64,000 bases of DNA, taken from positions 62,001 to 126,000 of the forward strand of contig JAKSIF010000003.1 of NCBI GenBank assembly GCA_024398965.1, written 5' to 3'. Below the pieces are notes generated by a model that saw nothing but the letters and a program-made list of their open reading frames with translations, was not told the DNA's origin and did no database searches. The position numbers and the translations under genes are program-made. Shown piece after piece: positions 40,202 to 49,386 of this stretch. The first letter of the stretch is position 1. Every line of letters begins with the position of its first letter. This stretch comes from Fibrobacter sp. Its GTDB lineage: Bacteria > Fibrobacterota > Fibrobacteria > Fibrobacterales > Fibrobacteraceae.

Positions 40202-41290
40202 ATGAGTAAGGTTCGTGAAACAGTCAATTTGAGAAAGCGTACCATGAAAAATGGAGGCCAGTCCCTATATCTGGATTGGTTCTTTCATGGCAAAAGGGAA
40301 CGCGAATTTTTAGGACTCTATCTTGGAAAAGATAAAGTTCAAAATGCAACTACAATGCGTTTGGCCCAACAGCTCAAGGCAAAGAAGATGGAAGAGCTGA
40401 TCGCCATTGAAGCTGGAATCGCTGTCAAGAAATTTGAAGCAACCAGCATCTCATTTAGAGATTATGCTTTGGAAGTTGCAAGTCGATATAAAGTGAAAAA
40501 TACCGTTCGATCTTTTACGTCGGCTGCGAAACGTATTCCGAATAAGATAATGCTCGCTTCTGTTGATAGGGCCTGCCTTTCAAAGATCATTCGAGATGCT
40601 TGGGGAGACTGTTCTCAAAACGCACAAAACTCAAACGGTGCGTTTCTTAAGTTGGCCATGCGACAAGCTTTCAAGGAAGGTCTTATTCCTCAGCTCCCGG
40701 ATTTTTCCGGTGTTGTTCCTTCACCAAAGCCTGGCAATAAGGTTTTCTTGACGCTGGATGAAATAAAGCAATTCATGGTTGTAGAACCTCCTGTTGAGAA
40801 ATGTGGCGCTTCTGCAGCAAGGCGCTGGTTCATGATAAAGGGCGCTTTTCTTTTCGGTTGTTTTACGGGACTTCGTTATAGCGATATTTATAAGGCAAAA
40901 TGGGGCGACATTCAAGACGGTATTTTGATTACGGAACAGATGAAAACGAAGGAGGAAGTTCGTATTCCTCTTTCGCAAAACGCCTTGCAATTTATTCCGC
41001 AAAGAAACGAAAACGTTCGAGACGAAGATCGAATTTTTGACGCCATTCCTGGTAGATCATGTCATGCAGATATAAAACTTGCTAAGCTGGTGGAACTTTC
41101 CGGGATAAAGAAGCACATTACGTTTCACTGTTCCCGTCATACCTGTGCGACCTTGATGCTTTCCTATGGGGCGGACCTTTATACCGTCAGCAAGATTTTG
41201 GGCCACACCAACGTCAAGACTACCCAAATCTACACAAAGGTGCTGGATGAGGGCAAGCGCAAGGCTGTCGAACTGGTTCCCAAGATTTAG
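40202..41290 (+). CDS. int: phage tyrosine integrase
   Basis: 362 residues. N-terminal arm-binding part (KRTMKNGGQSLYLDWFFHGKRERE), core-binding SAM-like middle, and catalytic domain with Arg in FTGLRYSD, HCSRHT box, LGHTNVKTTQIY carrying the nucleophile Tyr. ATG at 40202 is chosen for its AGG site; the frame extends 42 codons further without support. It integrates and excises the phage, which starts here. Confidence 0.95.
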   Translation: MSKVRETVNLRKRTMKNGGQSLYLDWFFHGKREREFLGLYLGKDKVQNATTMRLAQQLKAKKMEELIAIEAGIAVKKFEATSISFRDYALEVASRYKVKNTVRSFTSAAKRIPNKIMLASVDRACLSKIIRDAWGDCSQNAQNSNGAFLKLAMRQAFKEGLIPQLPDFSGVVPSPKPGNKVFLTLDEIKQFMVVEPPVEKCGASAARRWFMIKGAFLFGCFTGLRYSDIYKAKWGDIQDGILITEQMKTKEEVRIPLSQNALQFIPQRNENVRDEDRIFDAIPGRSCHADIKLAKLVELSGIKKHITFHCSRHTCATLMLSYGADLYTVSKILGHTNVKTTQIYTKVLDEGKRKAVELVPKI

Positions 41291-41308
41291 AACCTTGCGG
41301 AAATCGTG

Positions 41309-41348
41309 AAAGGGCTATAGACTATCCGTCTATGGCTCTTTTTTTGTC
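41309..41348 (+). terminator. intrinsic terminator of int
   Basis: AGGGCTATAGAC / GTCTATGGCTCTTTTTTT hairpin. Confidence 0.85.
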
Positions 41349-41408
41349 TATTGAACAATAAAAATTGAAAGAAAATGAAAAATATTTGAATTTTTCTTGA
41401 TTTACGTC

Positions 41409-41436
41409 TTGACACAGCTGTGCGGTTATGTAGATT
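41409..41436 (+). promoter_or_regulatory. sigma70-type promoter of the early phage operon
   Basis: Perfect TTGACA, 16-base spacer, TAGATT, about 35 bases before the first small gene of the rightward operon. Confidence 0.6.
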
Positions 41437-41471
41437 TGTAGTGTACAAATGAGCAAACAAGGCTGATTCAA

Positions 41472-41657
41472 ATGAATACAAGAAAGACAAATAAGGGCGA
41501 GTTTAGGTACTATAACGTCGCCTACAAGTTTAACGGGGAACCCAGAACCTGGAGCGTGACTGTTGATGTAGCCAGCAGCAAGAAGGCTGCTATTGAATGG
41601 GTCAAACGCTACCTTGGCGGAACCGACCACAAGGCTCACCCGGCCTACCTCATTTAG
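41472..41657 (+). CDS. small phage protein
   Basis: 61 residues, basic; RYYNVAYKFNGEPRTWSVTVDVASSKKAAIEWVKRYL reads as a small alpha/beta domain. Function unknown. First gene of the rightward operon behind a strong promoter, followed by a GC-rich stretch with T run (41660-41685). Confidence 0.6.
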   Translation: MNTRKTNKGEFRYYNVAYKFNGEPRTWSVTVDVASSKKAAIEWVKRYLGGTDHKAHPAYLI

Positions 41658-41714
41658 GACCTGCTGATCGGCAGGCCTTTCTTTTAACCATAAACCCTAA
41701 AAAAGGAACAAATC

Positions 41715-42137
41715 ATGAATAATGAACAGAAACAGATTGAAACCCTCAAGGAAGACATCAAGGGTGCAAATCGAACCATCGAAGAACTGGAACATGAAGT
41801 TGAGATGCTTCGCGCGAAGGTTCACGAACAGTCCAAAAAGGGAAATGCAGAAAACGTCTTTGACTGTTTGGCAATCACGAACGTGCAGGTTTTCCCCTTC
41901 AAGGAAGGTGCAAGCCTGGGTCACATGAAGGGTCTTGCAAGCGTTGTTTTCAACGACCAGCTCATGCTTCGCGGCTTGCGCATTATGGACGGTGAAAACG
42001 GTCTTTTTGTTGGCTATCCGAACGATCCATTCTACAAGGGCGAGGATTTCCGCTGTATCGCCCAGCCCATTACCCGCCAGCTTCGTGAACACATCGAAAA
42101 TTGCATCCTGGAAAAATACCAGGCCGCAATCGCTTAA
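41715..42137 (+). CDS. phage SpoVG-like protein with coiled-coil N-terminus
   Basis: 140 residues. A heptad-type coiled coil (residues 1-45) leads into a SpoVG-like domain (AITNVQVFPF, GHMKGLASVVFNDQLMLRGLRIMDG, FVGYPNDPF). SpoVG is a small nucleic-acid-binding regulator; copies in phages are common but not understood. AAGGA precedes ATG. Confidence 0.8.
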   Translation: MNNEQKQIETLKEDIKGANRTIEELEHEVEMLRAKVHEQSKKGNAENVFDCLAITNVQVFPFKEGASLGHMKGLASVVFNDQLMLRGLRIMDGENGLFVGYPNDPFYKGEDFRCIAQPITRQLREHIENCILEKYQAAIA

Positions 42138-42169
42138 AAATCACCATTGAAAATAAAGGACACCGAACC

Positions 42170-42592
42170 ATGAGCTACAATTACCGCGATGCCATCAAAG
42201 AAGATTGTGAAACCGCTATCAAGGAATACCTGGAATACCATAAGGATGAAGTGAAGGGAATGTCGAAGGAAACGCTGACTGAAAAGTTCCATGACGCGTT
42301 CTGGATTGACGATTCCGTCACAGGCAATGCTTCCGGTTCCTATACCTTTTCCTCCTATGAAGCGGAACAGAATCTTGCTGGTAACTGGGACCTGCTTGGC
42401 GAAGCCATGAGCGAGTTCTGTTGCGAGTGTGACGCCATCGCGAAGGGCGCCGAATGGGCTGACGTGACGATCCGTTGCTATTTGCTGGACGAGGGAATTG
42501 AAAAGGCCATGGAGGAACTGGAGGAATTGATCGACAGCGCGATTGAAGAATCCGAGGAATCCGAAGAAGAACTGGAGGAATCGGAGGCCTAG
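42170..42592 (+). CDS. acidic phage protein
   Basis: 140 residues, strongly acidic at the C-terminus (Glu-rich tail after residue 115). The N-terminal part (YRDAIKEDCETAIKEYLEYHKDEV) is helical. Acidic mimic-like small proteins can be anti-restriction factors, but no family is recognised. Start at 42170 follows GGACACCGAACC. Confidence 0.6.
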   Translation: MSYNYRDAIKEDCETAIKEYLEYHKDEVKGMSKETLTEKFHDAFWIDDSVTGNASGSYTFSSYEAEQNLAGNWDLLGEAMSEFCCECDAIAKGAEWADVTIRCYLLDEGIEKAMEELEELIDSAIEESEESEEELEESEA

Positions 42593-42671
42593 TTTAAGGC
42601 TGTTTCGATTCCTCCTTTTTTATTACTTGAAAAACCTAATCAAGTTAGGTATTTTTAAACAGGGAATGAAA

Positions 42672-42905
42672 ATGGAAATTGAAGAAGTCAAGAAGGTGCT
42701 GCTCAAGGCGCTCTGGGGTTATGAGCAAAAATCGGTGGAACTTCGCAAGACCGCCGAGAACAGCTCCAGCGCGGAGTATCGCAAGTACCAGCGTGAGCTT
42801 TTGAGTGCCGTAGCGGTCCAGAAACAGACTGTAATCGAAATCGCGGCCGCGTTTGGACTCAAGGCGGAATGGCAGGCGCGAGAATCCTGCTGGACCATCA
42901 AATAA
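42672..42905 (+). CDS. small helical phage protein
   Basis: 77 residues (ATG at 42672, AGGGA upstream; ATG at 42666 is an alternative). Two helices, basic and acidic residues mixed, IEIAAAFGLKAEWQ near the end. Function unknown. A CCTAAT/GTTAGG hairpin at 42632-42647 precedes it. Confidence 0.6.
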   Translation: MEIEEVKKVLLKALWGYEQKSVELRKTAENSSSAEYRKYQRELLSAVAVQKQTVIEIAAAFGLKAEWQARESCWTIK

Positions 42906-42935
42906 TCACCACCAAAATTTAAGGGACACCGAATT

Positions 42936-43313
42936 ATGAAAATCAAGGCATTTCTTATTGACGTGATTGGCGGAAACAGCCGCGTCGTTGAAATCGAAAA
43001 CAAGCTGGAGGACTATTATCGCGAGCTTCACTGTGAACTGATTGACATCCAGTCGCGCAAGGTCGGCAAGAAGGTATTCGACATTATCTGTGATGATGAG
43101 GGGCTGATGAAGGAAGATAACAAGATCAGCGCCATCGACAACCTGGGCGCGCCTATGTTTGTGGGCAACCTTCTTGTGGTGAACTGCAAGGATGGCGTGG
43201 AAACCGGACTTGAGGACGATGAAATCGAATACGTTCGCGAGCGAGTCCAGAAGCTCTGTACCCGTAATTTTCCGGAAGGCTATGAAATGCTGACCCAGGT
43301 GGAATACTGCTAG
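42936..43313 (+). CDS. DUF3846-like phage protein
   Basis: 125 residues. Pattern KVFDIICDDEGLMKEDNKISA ... PMFVGNLLVVN matches the DUF3846 style found in phages and plasmids. Function unknown. Confidence 0.65.
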   Translation: MKIKAFLIDVIGGNSRVVEIENKLEDYYRELHCELIDIQSRKVGKKVFDIICDDEGLMKEDNKISAIDNLGAPMFVGNLLVVNCKDGVETGLEDDEIEYVRERVQKLCTRNFPEGYEMLTQVEYC

Positions 43314-43322
43314 GAGGCGACC

Positions 43323-43496
43323 ATGGTAAAAGTTGGAGACATTATCAAGATCATTGAAATGCTTGGCGAACCGCGTTATACGGGAAAGACTGGCGTCGTG
43401 GAACACATCGACAGCCTGGGCCAGCTGCATGGAAGCTGGGGTGGGCTGGCTGTTCAGCCCGAGAACGATCGCTTCGAGGTTATAGGCCACAAATGA
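43323..43496 (+). CDS. DUF4314-like small protein
   Basis: 57 residues: MVKVGDIIKIIEMLGEPRY, GKTGVVEHIDSLGQLHGSWGGLAVQPENDRFEVI. The order (G-D-x-I, GEPxYxGxxGxV, WGGLxxxPxxDxFxVI) fits DUF4314, a phage/plasmid family. GGAGG before ATG; the stop overlaps the next ATG. Confidence 0.72.
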   Translation: MVKVGDIIKIIEMLGEPRYTGKTGVVEHIDSLGQLHGSWGGLAVQPENDRFEVIGHK

Positions 43497-43906
43497 CAGA
43501 CCAGCTGGATTTCTTTTCGATACTTGACCGCGTAGAAATCCCCAACAGTGCAAAGCCATGGTGTAAATCGTGGCTTTGCGCCCTTACGAACGATGTGGGC
43601 GTCTATGTGACGAATGTTCACACCTATACGAAGGGCGAGGGCTACATGGCCTATTTGGAGCTTAAATGCGCGCTTCTCTATCCTTATGTCTATTACGCCT
43701 GCAGCTTGCAGAACCGCATGGCTGGGCGTGGCTCGCTATTGACCCAGGACCCGGAATGCTGCTTTACGGTATTCGACAATCTGGATCAGATTGAGGCCAA
43801 GGTGACAGACTATTTGGAAAAATGTTCATCCGGGTATGAGCTGAAACCTGGCTGGATAAAGTCTGTGGTTGCCGATATGTTGAAGGACATTCAGCAACAG
43901 TCTTAA
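43493..43906 (+). CDS. hypothetical phage protein
   Basis: 137 residues, with ATGA overlap to the preceding gene. Cys- and Trp-containing N-terminus (SAKPWCKSWLCALTNDVG). No family recognised. Confidence 0.6.
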   Translation: MTDQLDFFSILDRVEIPNSAKPWCKSWLCALTNDVGVYVTNVHTYTKGEGYMAYLELKCALLYPYVYYACSLQNRMAGRGSLLTQDPECCFTVFDNLDQIEAKVTDYLEKCSSGYELKPGWIKSVVADMLKDIQQQS

Positions 43907-43936
43907 AATGCTATCTTATCACAAGAGGAAAAATCA

Positions 43937-44215
43937 ATGTTTGAAGATTTCTGTACCTATTACAAGGGCGAGGAAAACTGTCCCTTCGAGGCGGGGAAAG
44001 GTTATGCGGGCAAGTTCTGGGTGGCTGAAAATTTCGTCTGCAAGGAGTATGCGCGGACTGTTGAAAAACAGACGGAGCTGGACTTCTTTAGGATGGTCTG
44101 CGCCTATATCGCGAAATGGGCGCCCTATCAGTTTGTGGAACTGATTCGGGAGTACCTCAAGAACTCCAAGGCAAGCGAAGAAATTCGCATGAACGTCAGC
44201 AAGCTCTATTTCTAA
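43937..44215 (+). CDS. hypothetical phage protein
   Basis: 92 residues; FEDFCTYYKGEENCPFEAGKG then helical segments. No family recognised. AAGAGGAAA upstream of ATG. Confidence 0.6.
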   Translation: MFEDFCTYYKGEENCPFEAGKGYAGKFWVAENFVCKEYARTVEKQTELDFFRMVCAYIAKWAPYQFVELIREYLKNSKASEEIRMNVSKLYF

Positions 44216-44228
44216 CGGTGAGGCCCAA

Positions 44229-44384
44229 ATGACAGCTGGAGAACTTATCAAGGAACTGCAGAAGTTTCCGTCGGACTGGGTTGTTCTTTCACAGAATGGA
44301 AATGGCGATTATCGCCAGGTCGAAAAACTGGAAAAGGACGACAATTATGACGATCTGCTGATTGTCGCTGGCGGTCAGGAATAG
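44229..44384 (+). CDS. very small phage protein
   Basis: 51 residues (MTAGELIKELQKFPSDWVV ... LIVAGG). The pattern resembles small proteins often annotated as hypothetical in early phage operons. It starts 13 bases after the preceding gene. Confidence 0.6.
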   Translation: MTAGELIKELQKFPSDWVVLSQNGNGDYRQVEKLEKDDNYDDLLIVAGGQE

Positions 44385-44503
44385 TCGTTTATATCGGATA
44401 AATAATGTTTCTTGAAGTCAAGGCTTTTACCAGCTTTGGCTTTTTTTTATCTTGCGATTGAATCCAGATGGATGCTGACTAGGAATGAAATAACGAGTTG
44501 ACG

Positions 44504-44764
44504 ATGAACTTCAAAGATCTTGCTGCTACAGTTGAGCTGACAGAATACTGCATGACCCATGGCTATTCTATTGTGTGGTGTCGCTGGCTTGACAGCATTC
44601 TCTTTACCAGGGAATCCGATGAGGCGGAATTGACGCCTAAACCGCGCGTATCGGCATCCAAGATTTTCAAGGCTGTTGCGGAAGCTAGGTATGACGAAAG
44701 TCTTGATCCGCTGATGGACTATCTGGAACCAGTGAAGCATCCGTTGCAGGATTCTTTTATTTAA
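44504..44764 (+). CDS. hypothetical phage protein
   Basis: 86 residues (ATG at 44504). SKIFKAVAEARYDESLDPLMDYLEP is helical. Function unknown. Last gene of the early operon before the AT-rich GIY-YIG gene. Confidence 0.55.
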   Translation: MNFKDLAATVELTEYCMTHGYSIVWCRWLDSILFTRESDEAELTPKPRVSASKIFKAVAEARYDESLDPLMDYLEPVKHPLQDSFI

Positions 44765-44793
44765 AGGTGAAACCTGATTTACAGAGGGATAAA

Positions 44794-45477
44794 ATGCATC
44801 AACCATATACGTTTAAACTTGACCCAAACGTATGGAATAACGCTATTGCAGAAATAGAATTGGTTTTAATTGGAAAGCGTAAAAATAAAATTGCTATAGA
44901 TTCGAATGTGATTGGAGTAAAGGGCGCAAAGCTCCCTCAAGATATCCCTGTTTTTCCAGGAATTTATGCGATTTGGTCGAATAACTCTCTAAAATATATT
45001 GGTGAAACCACAAATTTGAAAGGAAGATTGAAAGAACATTTTATCTCTACTTCGAGAGACTCTAAATTGAATGAAATAAAAAAGGAGGTTTTAAAAAATA
45101 GAAAGATGTATGTTTCGTTTGTCTGCGTTTCCCCTGCATCATTTAGGTTGGCAGTTGAAGATAGATTGATTGGAAAAGTAAAAGAAGATAAGCCTGCATC
45201 TTTACCATGGAATGATAAAAGTAAAAATGTTGCTGATTGTACTAATTGGCTGCTTGATACGCTTAAAGAAGCTGGTAATGGTGGGCTAAATAGTATCTAT
45301 TTGATTAACAAGTATGTTCTTGAGTGTGATTTTTCTGTTAAAGTGAAAAAACTTTTAAAAAGATTGGTCAAAGAAAAAAAGATAGAATACACAAATGAAC
45401 CTGGCTGTGAGGGCTATCGCTTGCTGAAGAGAAAAGTAAAAAAGAAAAAAAGAAGAATAATAACGAAAAAAAATTAA
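44794..45477 (+). CDS. GIY-YIG nuclease-domain protein, AT-rich cargo
   Basis: 227 residues. Residues about 50-115 form a GIY-YIG domain: PGIYAIWSNNSLKYIGETTNLKGRLKEHF, with the two Tyr motifs, Arg and later Glu (AVEDRLIG). C-terminal part looks like a winged helix (GLNSIYLINKYVLECDFSVKVKKLL) and ends in a run of Lys/Arg. ATG at 44794 has AGAGGG upstream. Base composition is much richer in A+T than the flanking phage genes, suggesting later acquisition; a nuclease in defence or homing is possible. It converges on the MuF-like gene with a 4-base overlap. Confidence 0.78.
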   Translation: MHQPYTFKLDPNVWNNAIAEIELVLIGKRKNKIAIDSNVIGVKGAKLPQDIPVFPGIYAIWSNNSLKYIGETTNLKGRLKEHFISTSRDSKLNEIKKEVLKNRKMYVSFVCVSPASFRLAVEDRLIGKVKEDKPASLPWNDKSKNVADCTNWLLDTLKEAGNGGLNSIYLINKYVLECDFSVKVKKLLKRLVKEKKIEYTNEPGCEGYRLLKRKVKKKKRRIITKKN

Positions 45478-48128
45478 AGTTTTTCCAGCTTTCCGTTCTT
45501 GATGTAATAAACCTCTGCTCCGATGCTCTGCCATTTTTTTGCCACCTGTAAATGGGTGGCTTTACTTTTATCCATCAAGTCGTAGGGATAGGTAAGTGAT
45601 TCCACGCAATCAATCGTGACGTCGCCATGGAACTGTAGTTCCAGGTAGCTTCGGATGTTGTTGTCGCGGAAATTCGCCATGTTGGAAGTGTCCGTTCCAA
45701 GTTTTGGCAATTTCCTTTCACTCATGTCGTCATAGGAAACAGCCTTGGGATCGGTGACGAGGCTGGGCTGGTAAGTTTCGCCGAGGCTGTCGCCAGCAGT
45801 CCAGGTGCAGACGACCTTATCCTTCTTGAAACGAACTGTGACATTTCCGTACTGCGTGGCCGGATTGTGGGACTTGAACTCGCGAAGTTTGTCGTGGTCC
45901 AACAGGTTTCCGTATTTTTCGTACTGGCCAATCTTGAGCTGATTTGCCCTGTCGGTGGAACCAAGGCCAAAAAGGTTATGGGCGGCGCCCAAACGCGCGT
46001 GAGACTGTTTGATTGAACCGTCTGCGTTTAGACTTGGACCACAATAACCGCCGGAGCTTCCTGTTTCGAAAGTGTTCTTGAAATGGCTAGTGAAAACCTT
46101 TTCGAGAATATCGTCGTCAATGTGCATTCCCAGGTCATGCTGCTGGAAAAGCATCTTCATGTTGGCTTCGATTTCCTTGGCGTACTTCTTCGTGTCCGAA
46201 CCGTACTTTCTGGATTTTTCATACTTGGCGATGGCGTCGTCCAGATGCTCAAGGGTCTTGGGCAATTTTGAACCCATGGTGGCTTTGAGTTCTGGGAGAG
46301 TGACTGTTCCGAAGGGGATTCCACCAGCCGTTCCGCTTTTGATCTTCTTCAAGCGTTCGCGAAGTTCCTTGGCTTCGATTTCAGCCTTTCTTGTTTCGGC
46401 CTTTTTCAACAGCTGTTGAAGCTCCGTTCTTGCCGCGGCGTCACCCTTTGCAATCGCGGCGTCCATATCTTCCGCCAGCTTCTTGATGATCCCGGATTTC
46501 GGATGCTTGGCAAGAAAGTCCTTGATTTCGTCCACGCGTTGAATGTCGGATTCCCATAGGATTTTCTGTTCCACCTCGCGAAGCGCCTTCTTATAGGCGT
46601 CCTGCGCGACCTTCCAGCTGGAATACTTCTTATGGTCCTCCACCCACTTGATTTCAAATTCAAGGTCATGCTTTCGGCTGGAAAGGGAACGGGGCATCCC
46701 GTCGAGTTTCTTCTTGACGGAATCATTGACGAGAATGGCTGTGTCATAGTCGAAATCCCTGGCGACCTGGATCGGGTCCTCAAGGTAGGTACAGGCCTTG
46801 AGCTTCTTGAGGGATTCCTCCAGCTTGGCGCTCTGGGCTTCCATTTCGCTGTAGGCGCTTTTGCCACCCTTCTGCAGGGCTTTTTCCAGTTCGTCCTTAC
46901 CGGACAATCCATGAAGCCCGTTTGCTTCCTGTAACAGCTTGTGCGCCTCTGTACGGATGGCTGTTCTGCGTTCCAGCTCCTTCCTGATGGCGTTTTCCTG
47001 TGAAATAGTCCTTTTTTCATGCCTTTTCTGGGCAATTTCGGCAATTCTGCGCCTGCGGAGTCTTTCTTCCCAGCGATTTTGGATATCCGCGATCTGCTGG
47101 GGTGTCCTTTGGTGGCGTTTTTCTGCCGCCTGGATGAGCCTTTGCCTGGATAACAGCGATTCCTGCTCCATTTTGAGCGCCTGCAGCTGTTTTTCCTGCT
47201 GGGCGATAGTCTGTTCCATCTTTTCCAGCTGGGCGCTCGTAGCCTCGTTTGCGCCCTGCTGCGGAGTCTCTGGCTGTTCCGCCTGTCTGACCTGGTATTT
47301 TCCGTCGATTTCCGGCTCCCAAGCGACCATGCTGCAACGGCATTGGAAGTCCTCTCCTGGGGTTCCATGGTACATTTCCGAGGTTCTTGGATGCTCCACA
47401 AGTCCTTCGGGAGTTTCCTCATAATAGACGTCCGGATTTTCGACGCTGCAGATCAAGCCGTTCATGAGGGCGTGGGAATCACGCTCGCGCCCGTCCAGCG
47501 TTGTCATCCACATATAGTAGCGGATGCCCAGCTTCTTGTAGGTGGAAAGGTTGGCTGCTGAATTGAGCTTTCCCATTTCCGTTCTGGCGATCAGCTCCGC
47601 GCGATGCTTTGTCTCCATCGGCAATTCCCTGCGAATTGCAGATTCAAGTTGCGATTTGCTCCAGCCCTTCATCCTCGCGTCGGTGGCGAGCCTGGATATC
47701 TTTGCCTTGGCGTCGGTTTCGGCACTTATGCAGAGCTGTTGGAAATTTGCCTTCCATGCGTCAAAGATGGACTTTTCCGCTTCCGGGGGGAAGTAGGGCT
47801 GGCCCACAAGCATTTTGGAATATTCGCTGAAATTCCAGCCCGTCTTTACTCCGACGGCATCGGCTAGGCTTGACACCTTCTTTACAAATTCCGGGGACAG
47901 TTCAGCTTTCGCTTTCGCAAGATCGTCAAGGTCGTCAACGAAGCCCATGAGGGCGAGCTGGATATTCTGTTCCAGCGCCCTTGCAAATTCCTCGCGGGTA
48001 GCCTTTTGAAGGTCCGCCTCGATGGCGCTGGGATAGAACTGGTGGGCGCTAAAGACGGGCCTGCGTCCACGCTTCTTCTGTCCGATGCGTTCCACGTTCC
48101 TTACGAAATTGAGAAAGCTGTTTGCCAT
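45474..48128 (-). CDS. MuF-like phage head protein with long coiled coil and probable C-terminal toxin domain
   Basis: 884 residues. Residues about 160-275 carry the head-morphogenesis domain (AELIARTEMGKLNSA, MTTLDGRERDSHALMNG, DFQCRCSMVAW), placed with the portal and terminase as in SPP1/Mu phages. A charged coiled coil spans about 300-640. The last 230 residues are globular: GNVTVRFK, CTWTAGDSLG and YLELQFHGDV (E830, Q832) stand in the order of the R / S-T-S / E signatures of ADP-ribosyltransferases of the type found in phage MuF toxins. The effector call is inference. A neighbouring immunity gene is not seen. Confidence 0.75.
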   Translation of the reverse strand: MANSFLNFVRNVERIGQKKRGRRPVFSAHQFYPSAIEADLQKATREEFARALEQNIQLALMGFVDDLDDLAKAKAELSPEFVKKVSSLADAVGVKTGWNFSEYSKMLVGQPYFPPEAEKSIFDAWKANFQQLCISAETDAKAKISRLATDARMKGWSKSQLESAIRRELPMETKHRAELIARTEMGKLNSAANLSTYKKLGIRYYMWMTTLDGRERDSHALMNGLICSVENPDVYYEETPEGLVEHPRTSEMYHGTPGEDFQCRCSMVAWEPEIDGKYQVRQAEQPETPQQGANEATSAQLEKMEQTIAQQEKQLQALKMEQESLLSRQRLIQAAEKRHQRTPQQIADIQNRWEERLRRRRIAEIAQKRHEKRTISQENAIRKELERRTAIRTEAHKLLQEANGLHGLSGKDELEKALQKGGKSAYSEMEAQSAKLEESLKKLKACTYLEDPIQVARDFDYDTAILVNDSVKKKLDGMPRSLSSRKHDLEFEIKWVEDHKKYSSWKVAQDAYKKALREVEQKILWESDIQRVDEIKDFLAKHPKSGIIKKLAEDMDAAIAKGDAAARTELQQLLKKAETRKAEIEAKELRERLKKIKSGTAGGIPFGTVTLPELKATMGSKLPKTLEHLDDAIAKYEKSRKYGSDTKKYAKEIEANMKMLFQQHDLGMHIDDDILEKVFTSHFKNTFETGSSGGYCGPSLNADGSIKQSHARLGAAHNLFGLGSTDRANQLKIGQYEKYGNLLDHDKLREFKSHNPATQYGNVTVRFKKDKVVCTWTAGDSLGETYQPSLVTDPKAVSYDDMSERKLPKLGTDTSNMANFRDNNIRSYLELQFHGDVTIDCVESLTYPYDLMDKSKATHLQVAKKWQSIGAEVYYIKNGKLEKL

Positions 48129-48132
48129 TCTG

Positions 48133-49371
48133 CTAGTCCTCTACGGTTACTTCCCAGGAGTGACCGTTGTGAAAGACGCTCTCATGGATGCTGTCGGCGT
48201 CTATGGCTCCCATCTGGTAATAGATGTTGAGGGTTTCCGCCTGGAGCTTCTTTGCCTCCAGCTGTTCCTTTAGGCTCATGACAGAAACTGGTCCCCATTC
48301 GAACTCGCTACAGCTTGCGTTGCAGTTCCTGTGGGCAAGTTCGGAAATGAGCCTTGCTGACGGACGGTAGATATAGCGGGAACGCCAGCTTTCCACCAGT
48401 TCGCCATAGGCCTTTGTGTCGCCCTCGTTAGTCTGGGCGAGACCAGTGGCGCTCTGTCCGAAAAGGATGCTGACGGGGATTCTTGAATCCGCGCTGACCA
48501 TGTTCATCGCCTTCTGCAGGACTTCGGGCAAACCTGTGAAGTTGTGGCTTAAAATCTCGAATTTGTCATTTGCGCCGCTGAAAACGCCCCGGAACGAACT
48601 CATGGATAGCTTGACGAGGCTTATAAGCTCCTGTGCGTCGCGGATGCCGCAGTCCGGCTTGGAGAGCATTTCGTTGAAGTTCTCCAGGCTGAAAAGCATG
48701 ACGCCCGTTTCCGTCGCCATGTTGACGATGCTTGCCATGACGTTGGCGAGGTTCTTTAGGCTCTGTTCGCTGGCCTTCAAGGCGGGTGTTCCGAAGAACC
48801 GTTCTCGCAGGGAAACTCCACGAAGGACGTCCGGGGCCTTCTTGCCATAAATGACAGTGCATCTTTGGGGGTGGATTTCGCGCCTTTCACCGTCCAGAAG
48901 GGTGACTCGGAAAACTTTCGGGGAATCACCCTCGAAGTCGCTGGATTGAAGATCGACTGTCCCTGCGCTATAGACGCGGTACTGTCTCACCTTGGCGCTG
49001 GACGTTGGGGGTGCAGCCAGGGACTGCAAATCGTCATTCTCATATTCCGTGACGATGATTGCGCCTCCAGTCAAACGCTGATATTCGCCAGCGACCTGCA
49101 GGGCTTCGATGAGGCCAAGGGAGAAACATTCCTTGAGGACTGTTCCATCTTCGTCTCCGATGATGGAAATGTCATGCTTGAAGGCTGTTTCCGGAACACA
49201 TTCCACGATTCGGGCTGCAATTCCGTCCTGCACCTTCATTTTCGCCAGTTCGTAGAGGTCGCTTCCTCCGTAGGGCTTTGCGAAGGTACTTTCTCCCTTA
49301 TCCATCTGGGCGTGACCCATTCCTGTGACGAAATTGCCGTAGGCTCCGTCCTGAATCTTGCTTTTTTCCAT
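48133..49371 (-). CDS. phage portal protein (DUF1073 type)
   Basis: 412 residues. Signature pieces: YELAKMKVQDGIAARIVECVP, the A-x-x-x-G-x-x-RLTGGAII segment, LREPRTVI-like QRCTVIYGKKAPD, and RIPVSILFGQSATGLAQTNEGD, all typical of DUF1073/Mu-gp29-like portals. It forms the dodecameric ring for DNA entry. Four bases separate it from the MuF-like gene. Confidence 0.88.
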   Translation of the reverse strand: MEKSKIQDGAYGNFVTGMGHAQMDKGESTFAKPYGGSDLYELAKMKVQDGIAARIVECVPETAFKHDISIIGDEDGTVLKECFSLGLIEALQVAGEYQRLTGGAIIVTEYENDDLQSLAAPPTSSAKVRQYRVYSAGTVDLQSSDFEGDSPKVFRVTLLDGERREIHPQRCTVIYGKKAPDVLRGVSLRERFFGTPALKASEQSLKNLANVMASIVNMATETGVMLFSLENFNEMLSKPDCGIRDAQELISLVKLSMSSFRGVFSGANDKFEILSHNFTGLPEVLQKAMNMVSADSRIPVSILFGQSATGLAQTNEGDTKAYGELVESWRSRYIYRPSARLISELAHRNCNASCSEFEWGPVSVMSLKEQLEAKKLQAETLNIYYQMGAIDADSIHESVFHNGHSWEVTVED

Positions 49372-49386
49372 GAGTTGATTTCCTTT

